From: Monoplex corrugatus
Taxonomy: Eukaryota > Mollusca > Gastropoda > Littorinimorpha > Ranellidae
Assembly: GCA_030674185.1 (NCBI GenBank)
Contig: CM060308.1
Location: 34,573,589-34,637,588, forward strand
Direction of reading: 5' to 3'
DNA: 64,000 nucleotides
In this document: positions 12,301 through 21,430 of the stretch, piece by piece
How positions within the stretch are numbered: the first letter of the stretch is position 1
How the letters are laid out: every line of letters starts with the position of its first letter
The notes under the pieces: model-generated
Told to the model about the DNA's origin: nothing
The model's database searches: none
What the model saw: the letters and a program-made list of their open reading frames with translations, nothing else
Made by a program: the position numbers and the translations under genes

Positions 12301-15013
12301 AAGGAAAAAAAAAAGGGAAAAGAAAATTAAGTACACATATGCACATAATCTACGGAGATGCCCCTGGTGTTGACTACTCCGTCTGATTTATCACACAGGG
12401 GAATACAAATTGAAACATAAGTAAGGACACTAAAACATGTATAAAAATGGGCCTAAATTACCTGAAACTGTTTCTGCACATCACAATTCCTTCGAGTCAA
12501 AAACATAGTCAATTCATTTACCCAATTATCAATCCTAAGAGGAAGTATGAAAGACTTTATGGAACACATACAGGCAGAAAATGATAAGAAGAAATAGCAG
12601 AAAGCACACACACAGATACACAAAGACACAGACAGACACATACACACACACACAAACTTCTCTTAGGCTGATATGAAATGATCTCTCTTTCTTTTGTTAA
12701 AAAAAGAAGGGACACTGAAAAAAGAACAGGAACAGCAAACCAACATCACCCTGTGGCAATGACTATAAATTATACAGGATAACCAACACAAGTAAATAAT
12801 TCATAATCTAAGTCTTCACAGATATGAACTATCATAAGCTCCAGTCAACTGACATAACCATCCATTATAAATCTACTGTCTTCACTGTGCAACTTTTTCG
12901 TTTACACATTCAGTTGCCTACTGCTTCCCCAAATATACATTTCTTTCTATGTAACCGCTACTCATATCAAAACAGATTCCTTAAATTGAATGGATGATAT
13001 TTAATCTTTGATTAAAACTTGAGCACAACATCAGCAGATTTGCCTTTTGTTGCTTACCTTGAGTTCTTTTAATGGCATTTTTTCTGGACATCCTCCTTCC
13101 TTATTCTTGCAGAACACAGGCACACGTTTCATGTCACGTTCAACACTTTTGTCAGGGTTTATCTGAAAACACAAGCACAGGCATTCTGAAAACAAAACAA
13201 AGCCACAGGTACAATGAAAACAAACAAATTTAACACATTTGTGGTTCTCAGATGACGATATTCATTATTTTTAGGAAGCGTTTGCACCAAATCTTTGTAA
13301 TTACTGTCATTTTCAGGATTAAAACAGCTCCCCTTGCCAGAAAATAATAACTGATGATACCAATACTTGTGTTGCCATGTGCTATCAACAAACCAAAAGC
13401 AATCAGATGCTTTTTCTGAGTTAGTTCCCCTGCTTTAAGACACCTAAAATTAATTGCCAGAAAATTCTTAAGAGAGCCCTCAAAACCTCTAAATAAGTAA
13501 CCCATGCATTGGATTTTGGCAGAAAAACATGTTTTACTTAACAACATATGATCAAGGTGAAATTTTTGTTGTTTCCTTTTAAATCAATAAAATTTACATC
13601 CTTTGATCATTCAGTATGATACAAATTCCTGACTGGGAACCATTATCATTATCTGAAACTTATGGAACAGAAAAACAATGGATGAAATTTTAACTGCACA
13701 ATTCAATGTTTAGTATCGTAATCTTCCATTTAAGGTATAGAATGCTTTAACTAGATAAGTATTATGATTGCATCGAAGCAATTATAAGACATGAAAGCAG
13801 CCAAAATTAATCGTCATTTGTTGGAAGAATAGATTCAAATTCATGAATGTGTAAAACTGGACTTAAATGCACAAATTTCATCTACATATTGATCCCTTGT
13901 ATAACTAAACTTCATGTTGTGATAAGTTGTTGCCAAGAAGAAAAGAAATTTTGACACTTGACACCATCATCAAGCTGCACACAGTAATATGAGCCCAGAT
14001 CAAATCAAGTTGTGTTTTGCATCGTCTGTTTGATTGATTTGTGCTCAAAATACTTGAATTGCTAAGAAAAATTTTATCATATATTTACTTATGTGTATAT
14101 TTTACATGGATCAAGAATAACTATCTGAATCCGGTATATAAAAATATGGCTAATATCTCTTTCAGAAAGATTTGTTCAGGAACTAAAATCACTTGCACTG
14201 CCAATTTAAAACTTAGCAAAATGATGCAATGTACTAATCCTTGTGCTATATGATGTATATGTTCATGTTTGCTTCTTGAACTGAAAGACAAACACCACTG
14301 AAGCCATACGAACAAATACTGATCTATCATGAATCCAACCCTGGAGGGTTGATCAGTGTTCAGTCAGCTGGTTTTGTCTTTGCCGTTCATGGAAGGAATA
14401 CATAAGCAAATGTGCAAGATTGAGAGAGTACATTTTTCATCCCATGTTTTCCAGAAGGTGGGGATACTATTTATACTGAAAGAGGGCCCAGCATTCCCAC
14501 AGGGGATTGTAAAGGTCAGACAGAAGACATTTTAATATGCTTGACAGAGAAAGAAGGACAGATCAATCTATCAGGCAAGACTTACATTGTTTCTAGTTAT
14601 GTCGTCACAGTCCGACTCTCCCACTGGGCATCGTTTGGAGGATGCACCATCGAGCCACACTTCAACACACCTTAAAACACAACAAGATACATACAGTTTT
14701 TAAAAACAGACTGAGTATGAGTATCACACATATACACACAAATTAGAATACACACATCAATACATGTGTGCAAATGAATATATGTATACACACTTTCTCC
14801 AACCAAATTTTCACACATCAGCCGAACAGTATCCCAGTGGAAAGAGTTACATCTACACTAGGACTTTAAAGGTTCCAAGTTCAATCCTTAGATTATGCAA
14901 CAATTTTTTCTCCGCCCCCTTCGTTCCCCACCACTAAGACAAGATCTCAAGTAGAGGTCTGAAGTCTCTCGGATGAAATCATAAACCTGGGTCTCATGAA
15001 TAACAAACACACA

Positions 15014-15052
<39 letters not shown>

Positions 15053-18000
15053 ACAAATGAACAGTTGATGTCAACACTGGTACTCTCTCTGGTTCAATTC
15101 TAGAAAGAGCATCAACTTTAACACTTTGACTTTGAGGAGCTAAGGAGAGAATTTGGAAAAAATACAGGTGAATGATCGCGAATGCAGAAATAAGAGTCTG
15201 CTAACTGCAAAAACTATCTACTAACTGCAAAAACTTGACTCTTTGACTCCCTCACCCTGACCACCAGCTTCCCAGAGTGAGGAAGTCAAAGGGTTAAGTT
15301 TTTGCTCTTCTAGCATGGTTGACTATGCAGGATGCCGATGGACAGGGTGCGGGAGTCAAAAGGTTAACTGGATAGTAACTTACAGTTCTAAAGAAAGCAG
15401 GTTTCAAACTGGCATACTATGAAGCTTGTGAAGAAATCCCTAAGGCAGATAGAAAAGCAAAAAAGAGCTGGATGACTAATGAAATTCGGGAGGAAAGGAG
15501 GAGGGCAAAGAGAAACGAGGAGATATACAGGAAGATAAACAAAGAAATCAGGTATAGGTGCAATGAAGCTAAGGAAGCTTGGCTGAATACAAAATGCAAA
15601 GAGAGAGAAAACCGACACAAAATGGATCCTCAGGGTATGTACAGACGAATTGAAGAAATTGTCCACAGGAAAAATACATGCACATCAATTGGTTGCTTAA
15701 GTTAAAATCGAAAGATGGCATGATTATCATGGAAAAAGACAAAATACCGGACAGATGGGGAGAGTACATTAAAGACCTTTTTGAGGATGACAGAAACGAA
15801 GAACACATAACTAATATAAGAAAGAACTTTGAAGGACCACCCATAATGAAAGATGAAGTTAGAGCAGCACTGAAAAAGATGAACCCAGGAAAAGCCCCAG
15901 GACCAGACAACATTACAACAGAGATGATTGAAGCCCTGGAGGAATTTGGCATAGAAAAAATAACAGTCCTCCTAAATGAAATTTACGACACTGGAAAAAT
16001 CCCCAAAGATATATCAAAATCAATTTTCATTGCACTTCCAAAGAAGACAGGAGCTATAGAATGCAAACTCCATCGCACAATCAGTTTGAGGAGTCATGTA
16101 ACAAAAATCCTGTTAAGAATAATCATGATGAGGACAAGGAATAGAATCAAAAGAGAAATAGCAGAAGAACAGTGTGGATTTGTGGAAGGGAAAGGAACTA
16201 TTAATGCTATATACATCCCAAGAACTATCATAGAGAGGTCAATTGAGATGAATAAGGATTTGTATCTATGCTTTGTTGACTATACCAAGGCTTTCGATTG
16301 GGTACAACATGAAGAATTGATCAACCAACTGGAGAGACTCAATGTTGATGGAAAAGATCTACGAATAATCAGGAATATGTACTGGGAACAAACAGCTGCA
16401 ATGAGAATAGAAAACAATATAAGCTCTTTCCAAAACATCAAAAGAGGAGTCAGACAGGGTTGTTTTGTCACCAGATCTGTTTTCACTTTACAATGAAAAC
16501 ATCATGAGAAACCTAGAAGAAGACCCTGGATTAAAGGTTGGAGGGAAAATGATAAACAACATTCGATAAGCAGATGACACCATGCTAATTGCAGAAAATG
16601 AGAGACCAACAAAACCTTGTGAATATACTAGAAATAGAAAGCAAAGGTAAGGGTTTGGAACTAAACAGCAGGAAGACTGAAGTCATGGTGATCAGTAAAA
16701 AACATGAAATCCCCTCATGCAAAATAACAGCAAATGGCACAACCTTGACACAGTTTAATAAGTTCAAATACCTGGGAACGATCATTTCATCAGATGGCAG
16801 ATGCACATCGGAAATAGCCGGCAGAATCGGCAAAGCCAAAATAGCATTCAAGAAGATGACAAACATTCTTACCAAAAATTGCCTATCAATTAACATCAGG
16901 AAGAGAGTCCTTGAATGTTATACAGAACAGGGCTTAAAACAGGAGGAGGAAAAAACCCACTGAAACTATGGGGGTCTGGGGGTAACTCAGGGGCCATAAC
17001 TTGCGCGCTGTTGCTATGAACGCTTGCAAGCCAATCATGGATATCTCGCTCCTTTCGGGGTTTTTTGTTGTTGTTGTTGTTGGGTTTTTTTGTTGTTGTT
17101 GTTGTTTGTTTGTTTGTTTGTTGTTGTTTTTTTTTGACGAACCGAAATTGCAGAATTCTGCCCAGACGCGGAACGTTTCAAGCCCTGATAGAACCAATAC
17201 TGTTATACGGATGTGAGGCATGGACAGTCAGCAAGCAAAGCCAGAACAAGATTGAGGCAGCCGAGATGTGGTTTCTAAGAAGAATGTTGAGAGTTCCATG
17301 GACAGCAAAGAAAACAAACGAGACAGTCTTGATAGAGGCAGACACAAGTAGATCACTCATAAGGAAGATTAGGAAAAGACAGGCAACATTTATAGGCCAT
17401 TTTATGAGGAAGGGGGATTTGGAGCACCTGGTCACAACAGGAAAGCTGGAGGGAAAGAGAGCACAAGGTAGACCCAAGGAGAAAATGCTAGACGGACTTG
17501 CGGAGTGGCTGAAGACGAGGAGGGTGGAGGAGATGCTTGGGGCAACAAGAGACAGAGACAGATGGAAGTCCATGATCGCCAACACCATGCGGCAAGGCAC
17601 CTGATGATGATGATGATACTATACTATGGTGAGGCATTTTCCTAGCACATGAGGTCTAAATTTCTCTCTGAAAAAATCAGTTGTCATAACACAAAAGAAT
17701 AGAGTAATTGTACATCTTCTCCTTTATCAAATATTGAAACTGATCATCATGAAACTTATGTCTGCATTTCTTTCTTTTTTTTTTATACATATACCGCTCC
17801 TTTATGGATTAGAACTGAATGTCATGAAAAATATTTTGCTTCTTTTCTTTTCTTTTAAATATACAATATAAGCTCCTTTATGTATAGAAATTGATCGTCA
17901 TGAGATATATTCTTGCATTTTAAAAAAATACTTATCAGTATATGATAGGGTACAGAACATGTCACCAAATGAATGGGTGACAAGATTCGAACCATACTTG

Positions 18001-20789
18001 ATGGGCGACAAGATTCGAACCATACTTGAACACAACACCCCAGTCCACATGGCTAAAAAATATGTACCTGTCCCTCTTCAGGGATGGGGAAGTTAAAGCA
18101 GTAACAGAGAGGAGAAAGGCAGCGTCCTTGTTATGCTGGCCCCTGAGAAAAGTTGAGGTCTCGAACACTTCATTCCCTAAAATCTGTTTAGGTCATGGGA
18201 GAAGCTTCCATTATAATAACAAAATACTGTGCATACATTTCAGAATGTAGACAGACACCCACCTCTGCTATGTTCTGTAAGAAAATAATAATAATAATAA
18301 TGATAATAATTACAATATTTATATAACGCAAAATCCTGATAAAAATCAAATCTAAGCGTTGAACATACATGTACGCACGCGTGCACATACAAGCACACAC
18401 ACACATACACATGGCTACAAATGGGAAAAAGAAGAAAAGCAATGGAAAATTATATATGTGTACTCAAAGTAGAAAAAAAAAGAAATCAATAAGAAAACAT
18501 TATATACAAATATGTATTACAATGTGATTCCACACCGAGAGGAGACAGGCTGCAGTGGGGGTTGAGTGCGGTCAGAAATTTATGCAGAGGAGAAAAGGTG
18601 AGTTTTGAGAGCGGACTTGAAGGAGACAAAAGTAGGTTGCTGACGGACTGAGAGAAGAAGTTTTTTCCGGGAGAGTGGACCAGAAACAGAGAAGGCATGT
18701 GGACCATAGGTATTGAGCTTAGTGCATGGAATGCGAAAAGTGAGAGGATCAGAGGCAGAGCGGAGGGTACGTGAGGGAACATAGATCTCAAGTAGGCTTG
18801 ACAGGTAATCGGGGGCTGCGTTATTGAGGCTTTTGTAGCAGATGGTGTCTAGTTTGTACTGTATGCGCTTTGATACAGGGAGCCAGTGAAGTTGTGCCAG
18901 GAGAGGGGATATGTGGTCAGTTTTTTTCTTTTTGAGTACAAGGCATGTAGCATTGTTTTGAATGCGCTGTAGGATGTGAATGGTGAAGGCGGGAAGACCA
19001 GACAGGAGTGAACTGCAATAGTCAATGCGAGACATTATGAAGGAGAGAACAAGTTTTGCGATTGTTTCGACAGAAAGATACTTCCTGATCAGGCTTATAC
19101 GATGGAGGTGATAGTAGCAAGATCTGGCAGTTTGAGAAACAAAGTTATTTCCCATGGAGGACGCAGAAATGAAGCCCCCCCCTTCTGTTCTGAAACACCA
19201 TAAAAGCTGTTTAGTTTTCTTTTATATGCTATGCCCCAAAAGACTGATTTCTGCCTTCCCGATCAAATTCTCTCCTTAGCTCCTCAAAAATGACTGCTAT
19301 TAAGGAACGAAAAAAAGGTCATACATTCAGAAATGTGCTCAATTTGCTAGTGGGTAGTTTTGTATGAATCTATATGCTTAAATAGAGAGTACTCACAGGA
19401 ACTCTAGTCTGCATGAAGAAAAAGAAAAGAGGAGGGTTGCTCACCAGAGTCTGCCGATCCTGACAAAGATTACAACAAAAGGTGTCGTGAGAACAGCAAA
19501 CATGACATAGATTTCAAGATGACACTGAACATGACAAAGGTTTCACGGAGACCAAACCTTGACAAATCTCAATAGGAGACCTTGAATGTGACAAAGGTTT
19601 CAAAGAGATCAAACCCTGAAGGTTTCTAGATGAGATCGAATCTTGACAAAGGTTTCAAGAGGACACTGAACCTTAATAAAAGTGTCATAAAAGCTTCAAG
19701 AAAACAGAACCTAGACCGTTTTAGAGAAGACTGAATGAGTGAGTCTGGACAAAGGTTTCAAAAGGTGACCGAATTTTAACAAAGGTCTAAAGAGACCTGA
19801 AATACAACCTCCTCCTGCAAACTCTGGGATGATGAAACTTTCATACAAGCATGTACACTTATGGCCTTTATTATCCTCAAATCATTATAGCCTTTATTAT
19901 CCTCAATTCATTATGGCCTTTATTATCCTCAAATCATTATAGCCTTTATTATCCTCAATTCATTATGGCCTTTATTATCCTCAAATCATTATAGCCTTTA
20001 TTATCCTCAATTCATTATGGCCTTTATTATCCTCAAATCATTATAGCCTTTATTATCCTCAAATTATGATGGCCTTTATTATCCTCAAATTATGATGGCC
20101 TTTATTATCCTCAAATTATGATGGCCTTTATTATCCTCAAATCATTATGGCCTTTATTATCCTCAAATTATGATGGCCTTTATCATCCTCAACTCATTAT
20201 GGCATTTATTATCCTCAATTCATTATTATGGCCTTTATTATCCTCAAATCCTTATGGCCTTTATTATCCTCAAATTATGATGGCCTTTATTATCCTCAAA
20301 TCATTATGGCCTTTATTATCCTCAAATTATGATGGCCTTTATCATCCTCAACTCATTATGGCATTTATTATCCTCAATTCATTATTATGGCCTTTATTAT
20401 CCTCAAATCCTTATGGCCTTTATTATCCTCAAATTATGATGGCCTTTATTATCCTCAAATCATTATGGCCTTTATATCCTCAAATGATTGCTTCTCCTTC
20501 CACCCCACCCACCTTCAGCTATCCCAGTCCCTCCCTCCTGCCTTTCTCTCCCCTTCATCCAGTGCCTTGTTTCTCTGACAACTTACCTGCCACACAAGCG
20601 ATGGCCGCATGTAGTTTGCCGTGCGTCCCGTAGCAAGCCTTTGTGCACTGGACACTGGAAGCGAACACGGTCTGCATCATGGACGAATGTAGGATCGTCG
20701 TCATCTAATGACAAATGGCTTCCAGGCCCACTGAGGCTGGCAGGTCCTAAGCTCATCAGTGACGGAAAGTTTCCAAAACTATCCGCCAT
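645..20789 (-). CDS. TRAF-family adaptor / RING E3 ligase, 5' part (five exons)
   Basis: Coding exons at 20587-20789, 14586-14670, 13058-13162, 10780-10947 and 645-725, all with GT-AG introns and matching phase, give 214 residues in frame. Residues 46-89 form the RING finger: C46, H49, C61, H63, C66, C69, C82 (CPVGESDC). Residues 97-187 carry successive TRAF-type zinc fingers (FCKNKEGGC...HLDTC, QCEFAPRGC...HRKLC, HCRLC...HRDNIC), with a further finger starting at GCPFGC. TRAF proteins relay TNF-receptor/Toll signals in the cytoplasm and promote ubiquitination; this is family knowledge. The coiled coil and C-terminal MATH (TRAF) domain must lie off the left edge, so the gene is partial. I chose MADSFGNFPS as start; an in-frame ATG 14 codons upstream (20831) is the alternative. 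The second zinc ligand is His, not the usual Cys. Which TRAF subtype this is cannot be settled here. Confidence 0.9.
841..2175 (-). pseudogene. RTE-clade LINE, 3' half, copy A (defective)
   Basis: Read on the minus strand this is the RT palm and C-terminal region of an RTE-type ORF2 protein: catalytic YADDTVL, then GLELNSRKTEVM, KYLGTIISPDG, a C-terminal IRKRQATFIGHFMRKGELEH segment and GRPREK. It ends in a (TGA/ATG)n tail (CATCATCATCATC at 841), the usual RTE 3' terminus. Several frameshifts and stops make it a pseudogene. A 94-bp segment (1797-1890 and 1891-1984) is directly duplicated. It is 5'-truncated near 2175. It sits in TRAF intron 4 in the same orientation as the gene. Confidence 0.88.
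2176..3499. other. intronic stretch, no gene seen; local duplications
   Basis: No coding sequence recognised. 2215-2540 is a decayed tandem repeat; the clearest part is two ~60-bp copies starting GCATGTCTTCTGTGGAGG near 2417 and 2479. A G-run lies at 2817-2832. Confidence 0.6.
3503..3536 (+). repeat. Harbinger left terminal inverted repeat
   Basis: Outer end of the element. Pairs with 6748-6781; a further AGAAAAGTGCGGTT motif repeats just inside both ends and may be a protein-binding site. Confidence 0.9.
3621..6131 (+). CDS. Harbinger DDE transposase (two exons)
   Basis: Join 3621-3916 + 5225-6131 gives 400 residues. The donor (ACTCAG|GTAAGA) and acceptor (TTTTTACAG|ATAC) rebuild LVVTLRYLATGNSFRSLAFSF, the conserved entry to the helix-turn-helix (about residues 100-126). 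The DDE_Tnp_4-type catalytic triad is visible: D170 in GAIDGKHIRV, D220 in GSCSDGGIF, E297 in RRQVECAFG. These enzymes (HARBI1 relatives) cut and paste their own element in the nucleus together with a Myb-like partner. No stop or frameshift was found in either exon, so the gene could be functional. The intron (3917-5224) contains exon 2 of the antisense MADF gene. Start is the first ATG of the open frame. Confidence 0.93.
3953..4387. repeat. 137-bp direct duplication inside Harbinger
   Basis: 3953-4089 recurs at 4251-4387 with near identity, and part of it a third time at about 4190-4250. It lies in the transposase intron and in the 3' flank of the MADF gene. Confidence 0.85.
4388..6518 (-). 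CDS. Harbinger MADF/Myb-SANT-like DNA-binding protein (two exons)
   Basis: Complement join 6386-6518 + 4388-5115 gives 286 residues. Exon 1 (44 codons plus one base) starts MEDAKLIECVRARPALYD and ends at CAAG|GTAGGC; exon 2 opens after TGTTTCAG. The junction reads SELNEQAELVKKRWAYLRDY, restoring a MADF domain (about residues 6-90). A basic stretch TKKRKKRD (likely nuclear localisation) and a BESS-like C-terminal segment (DPLEALKFKHEVHGLL) follow. In Harbinger systems this partner binds the terminal repeats and brings the transposase to DNA and to the nucleus (family knowledge). Its 1.27-kb intron contains the transposase's second exon. The stop codon directly abuts a 137-bp duplicated segment. 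Confidence 0.9.
6164..6315. repeat. (GA)n microsatellite with G-run
   Basis: Imperfect GA/GAGT repeat ending in about 13 G, between transposase stop and MADF exon 1; possible length error in assembly. Confidence 0.95.
6748..6781 (-). repeat. Harbinger right terminal inverted repeat
   Basis: Reverse complement of the left repeat. The following TTA is the target duplication and is also part of the first unit of the 33-bp satellite that begins here. Confidence 0.9.
6785..7872. repeat. 33-bp satellite array (~33 units)
   Basis: Tandem 33-bp units of the type GTGATTGTTAGATCTGTCTG followed by CTTCTTAGACGGC. Each unit has an AGATCT site. Two main variants intermix: ...CTTAGACGGC and ...CTTACACAGC. 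Because 33 is a multiple of 3, frames stay open on both strands and give 11-residue periodic shadow peptides; they are not genes. The first unit begins exactly at the Harbinger end. Confidence 0.95.
7875..9340 (+). pseudogene. RTE-clade LINE, copy B (decayed)
   Basis: Starts with the APRPDNITIEMNEA region (RTE consensus APGPDNITTEMIEA), runs through RT and the C-terminal domain and ends in (ATG)n at 9320-9337. Many frameshifts and stops; the catalytic box is altered (HADDTVL around 8568). 5'-truncated at the satellite boundary. This is the most diverged of the large RTE copies. Confidence 0.85.
9341..10035. other. no recognised gene
   Basis: An open frame at 9413-9688 (91 aa) matches no family I know. 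It is followed by AGAGGAGAAAAGTTAAAG and a TG-starting stretch, which could be the polypurine tract and edge of a decayed LTR, but no second LTR was found, so I do not call one. Confidence 0.4.
10040..10255 (+). repeat. R500 dispersed repeat fragment
   Basis: The segment from TTTGTTCAAGAATAATAG matches 26885-27060, 44340-44460 and the second half of 48567-48870: GATTCATCGCACTCGGAC-like string, then CCACCC(A)AATCTGC and a TGGCAG motif. Confidence 0.65.
10350..10655 (-). mobile_element. 560-bp retroposon (S560), partial
   Basis: On the minus strand the copy ends GGGCTTTAAACAACAATAACAATAACA. The plus strand shows the conserved GTTTAAAGCCCAGC, GAGCCATATCAGGGCTATAA and CCCCTGG blocks. Truncated relative to the full copy at 52930-53489. 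Confidence 0.8.
10780..10947 (-). CDS. TRAF-like gene, coding exon 4 (zinc fingers 1-3)
   Basis: 168 nt, 56 codons, phase 0, acceptor CTTTCAG, donor CAG|GTAACT. It contains KHLDTC (end of finger 1), CEFAPRGC...HRKLC (finger 2) and CRLC (start of finger 3). Cys/His spacing is as in TRAF-type zinc fingers. Confidence 0.9.
10960..12215. other. TRAF intron 3, unannotated
   Basis: No coding sequence or clear repeat apart from the hairpin at 11266-11310. Short open frames (for example 11510-11743) are not supported by any motif. Confidence 0.6.
11266..11310. repeat. perfect 15-bp inverted repeat (stem-loop)
   Basis: TGTGCTTTCAGCCTT (11266-11280) pairs perfectly with AAGGCTGAAAGCACA (11296-11310), with a 15-base loop. 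Confidence 0.85.
12220..12610 (-). mobile_element. 560-bp retroposon (S560), diverged partial copy
   Basis: GTTTAAAGCCCAGCCGAATG and GAGCCATATCAGGGCTATAA at the tail side, then the ACACATAT, GCCCCTGG and ATCAATCCTAAGAGGAAGTA blocks. It is followed by a CA-rich stretch to 12660. Confidence 0.8.
13058..13162 (-). CDS. TRAF-like gene, coding exon 3 (start of TRAF zinc fingers)
   Basis: 105 nt, exactly 35 codons, phase 0 at both ends, acceptor TTTTCAG, donor AAG|GTAAGC. It encodes NPDKSVERDMKRVPVFCKN..., matching the linker after a TRAF RING (PDN..KREI) and the first Cys pair of the first zinc finger. Confidence 0.9.
13163..14450. other. TRAF intron 2, no gene seen
   Basis: AT-rich single-copy-looking sequence; no motif supports the short open frames on either strand. 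Confidence 0.6.
14450..14512 (-). repeat. S560 retroposon end fragment
   Basis: TTTTCCAGAAGGTGGGGATA, TTTATACTGAAAGAG and the CCCACAGGGGA end match the 5' end (minus sense) of the 560-bp retroposon. Confidence 0.7.
14586..14670 (-). CDS. TRAF-like gene, coding exon 2 (second half of RING)
   Basis: The acceptor TTTTAAG and donor CAAT|GTAAGT bound 85 nt. The first base completes the split Arg codon, then CVEVWLDGASSKRCPVGESDC supplies the remaining RING ligands. Intron 1 upstream is 5.9 kb and full of mobile elements. Confidence 0.9.
14826..15000 (+). repeat. tRNA-derived SINE with conserved central domain
   Basis: tRNA-like head: A box TATCCCAGTGGAAAG and B box AAGTTCAATCC, about 45 bases apart. 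Then the central motif CTCTCGGATGAAATCATAAA...GGGTCTC, close to the CTCGGATGAGACG...AACCGAGGTCC domain common in invertebrate SINEs. A CA repeat (15008-15052) follows. Confidence 0.65.
15122..15363. mobile_element. TTAA-flanked MITE, nested composite copy 1
   Basis: Bounded by TTAA at 15118-15121 and 15364-15367; ends are CACTTTGACTTT and rc CCTTTTGACTCCCGC. Inside, a smaller palindrome (15239-15293, flanked by TTGA/TTAA) splits a CAAAAACTTAAGTTTTTG-type centre. The same nested arrangement recurs at 63796-63980. TTAA target use points to the piggyBac superfamily (inference). Confidence 0.7.
15390..17617 (+). pseudogene. RTE-clade LINE, copy C (carries a MITE)
   Basis: Covers the linker after the endonuclease (IPKADRKAKKSWMTNEI), the RT domain (APGPDNITTEMIEA, LPKKTGAIECKLH, CGFVEGKGTINA, LCFVDYTKAFDWVQHEEL) and the C-terminus (IRKRQATFIGHFMRKGDLEH). 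It ends in TGATGATGATGATGAT at 17603. The RT catalytic box is degraded (16565-16582) and there are frameshifts near 15700, 16470 and 16600. A 261-bp MITE splits it at 16928-17188; removing it rejoins VLECYTEPILLYGCEA. 5'-truncated, so no endonuclease. Confidence 0.9.
16928..17188. mobile_element. CAGGGCTT MITE, copy 1
   Basis: Starts CAGGGCTTAAAACAGG and ends GGAACGTTTCAAGCCCTG: 13-bp terminal inverted repeats with one mismatch. Flanked by ACAGAA (16922-16927) and ATAGAA (17189-17194), a 6-bp target duplication with one change. The centre is a GTT-rich microsatellite. Right-hand ~70 bp match the copy ending at 30943. Confidence 0.8.
17618..17950. other. AT-rich intronic spacer
   Basis: No gene. 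Contains a loose ~60-bp repeat (CTCCTTTAT, GAACTGA/GAAATTGA TC.TCATGA motifs at about 17720, 17797 and 17873). Confidence 0.5.
17957..18175 (-). repeat. tRNA-derived SINE, minus strand
   Basis: Minus strand reads TAGCCATGTGGACTGGGG (A-box-like) and then GGTTCGAATC (B box). A 27-bp piece containing the B box is directly duplicated (17974-18000 and 18001-18027). Confidence 0.55.
18279..19165 (-). pseudogene. L2/CR1-like LINE, 3' end, copy 1
   Basis: The open frame 18580-19155 encodes the C-terminal part of ORF2 (SFIMSRIDYCSSLLSGLP, LLAQLHWLPVSKRIQYKLDT, FSVSGPLS...QQPTFVSFKSA). The 3' UTR ends in the L2-type AAGCGTT-ATATAAAT stem region and an ATTATTATT tail at 18284-18304. 5'-truncated at about 19165. 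Confidence 0.88.
19258..19292 (-). repeat. fragment shared with the 15122-15363 MITE region
   Basis: Reverse complement of the GAGGAGCTAAGGAGAGAATT string at 15135. The rest of 19166-19470 holds nothing recognisable. Confidence 0.5.
19475..19805. repeat. degenerate ~30-35-bp minisatellite
   Basis: Variants of GACAAAGGTTTCAAGAG(G)AC followed by CTGAA(C)CTT recur about nine times with heavy divergence. Confidence 0.75.
19858..20485. repeat. 26-bp minisatellite with 159-bp higher-order unit
   Basis: About 24 copies of TTTATTATCCTCAAATCATT + ATGGCC. Within 20168-20465 a block of six variant units repeats with a 159-base period (ATCATCCTCAACTC at 20182 and 20341). It lies in TRAF intron 1, just downstream of coding exon 1. 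Open frames here are periodic shadows. Confidence 0.95.
20587..20789 (-). CDS. TRAF-like gene, coding exon 1 (start and first half of RING)
   Basis: 203 nt encode 67 residues plus two bases of a split Arg codon. The exon runs from an acidic linker (LSLDDDDP) into FQCPVHKG and TTCGHRLCG, the first half of a RING. The donor reads GCAG|GTAAGT. Its reading frame joins exactly to the exon at 14586-14670. Any 5' non-coding exon was not identified. Confidence 0.9.
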
Positions 20790-20831
20790 GTGACAGTTGC
20801 ATACGATTATGACACAGCGCCTTCTTTTCAC

Positions 20832-21225
20832 TATGCATCCGCCCCCTGTCTCGTCAGTTCCAGAGGCAACTTTCTAAAAGACCAATTCTGCACACAACAA
20901 TTCTTTTTTTAAGAATGGCATGGCTATGTGGGCATTTATTCCCTTCTTTATTTATTCATCTATTTATCTAAGTTTGGAGGGAGGTGAGGGGTAAGGAATG
21001 AAAAAGAACTATATCCCTATGACTAACATTTGACCCTGGTTTAACAACTTCACAAGTGTATGTGTATTTTAGCAATAATACGAGAACCGATCCAAAAGTC
21101 TTGTCACTTCAGAAAACAAAAATTGGAAGTCCAATGTAAGTGAAATTTTCAGTCCTTCAAAGTACTCACATCTCTCCACACAGAGTTTCAGCTTCCTAAT
21201 TTACAAGTAAATTCTTTTTTGATAG
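20832..21225. other. 5' flank of the TRAF-like coding start
   Basis: Likely 5' UTR or promoter-proximal DNA of the minus-strand TRAF gene by position. I see no convincing TATA box or splice acceptor. Confidence 0.4.
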
Positions 21226-21430
21226 GTTCAGTTTCAATTTTCAGTTTCAATTTCTCAAGATAATGTCTCCGCATTCGGAATGAATTCCATATGCACTAAC
21301 GTCACAGGTGTCATGTGATGGAGAAGATGCAGAATGATCACGGCACAAGCCTTAAGCCCGCACATAAACCAACGAGCTGGCCAGGTCCTGAGGTCCTACC
21401 TAGATAGTGCCATAACCCTGGGCCGTAGGG
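21226..21430 (+). repeat. R500 dispersed repeat
   Basis: CAGTTTCAATTTCTCAAGAT, GGAATGAATTCCATATGCAC and GAGCTGGCCAGGTCCTGAGG match the other R500 copies in the window. Confidence 0.8.

Noticed and set aside
20118..20633. 171-aa open frame (MAFIILKSLWPLLSSN repeats)
   Set aside because: Translation of the 26-bp minisatellite; no independent evidence.
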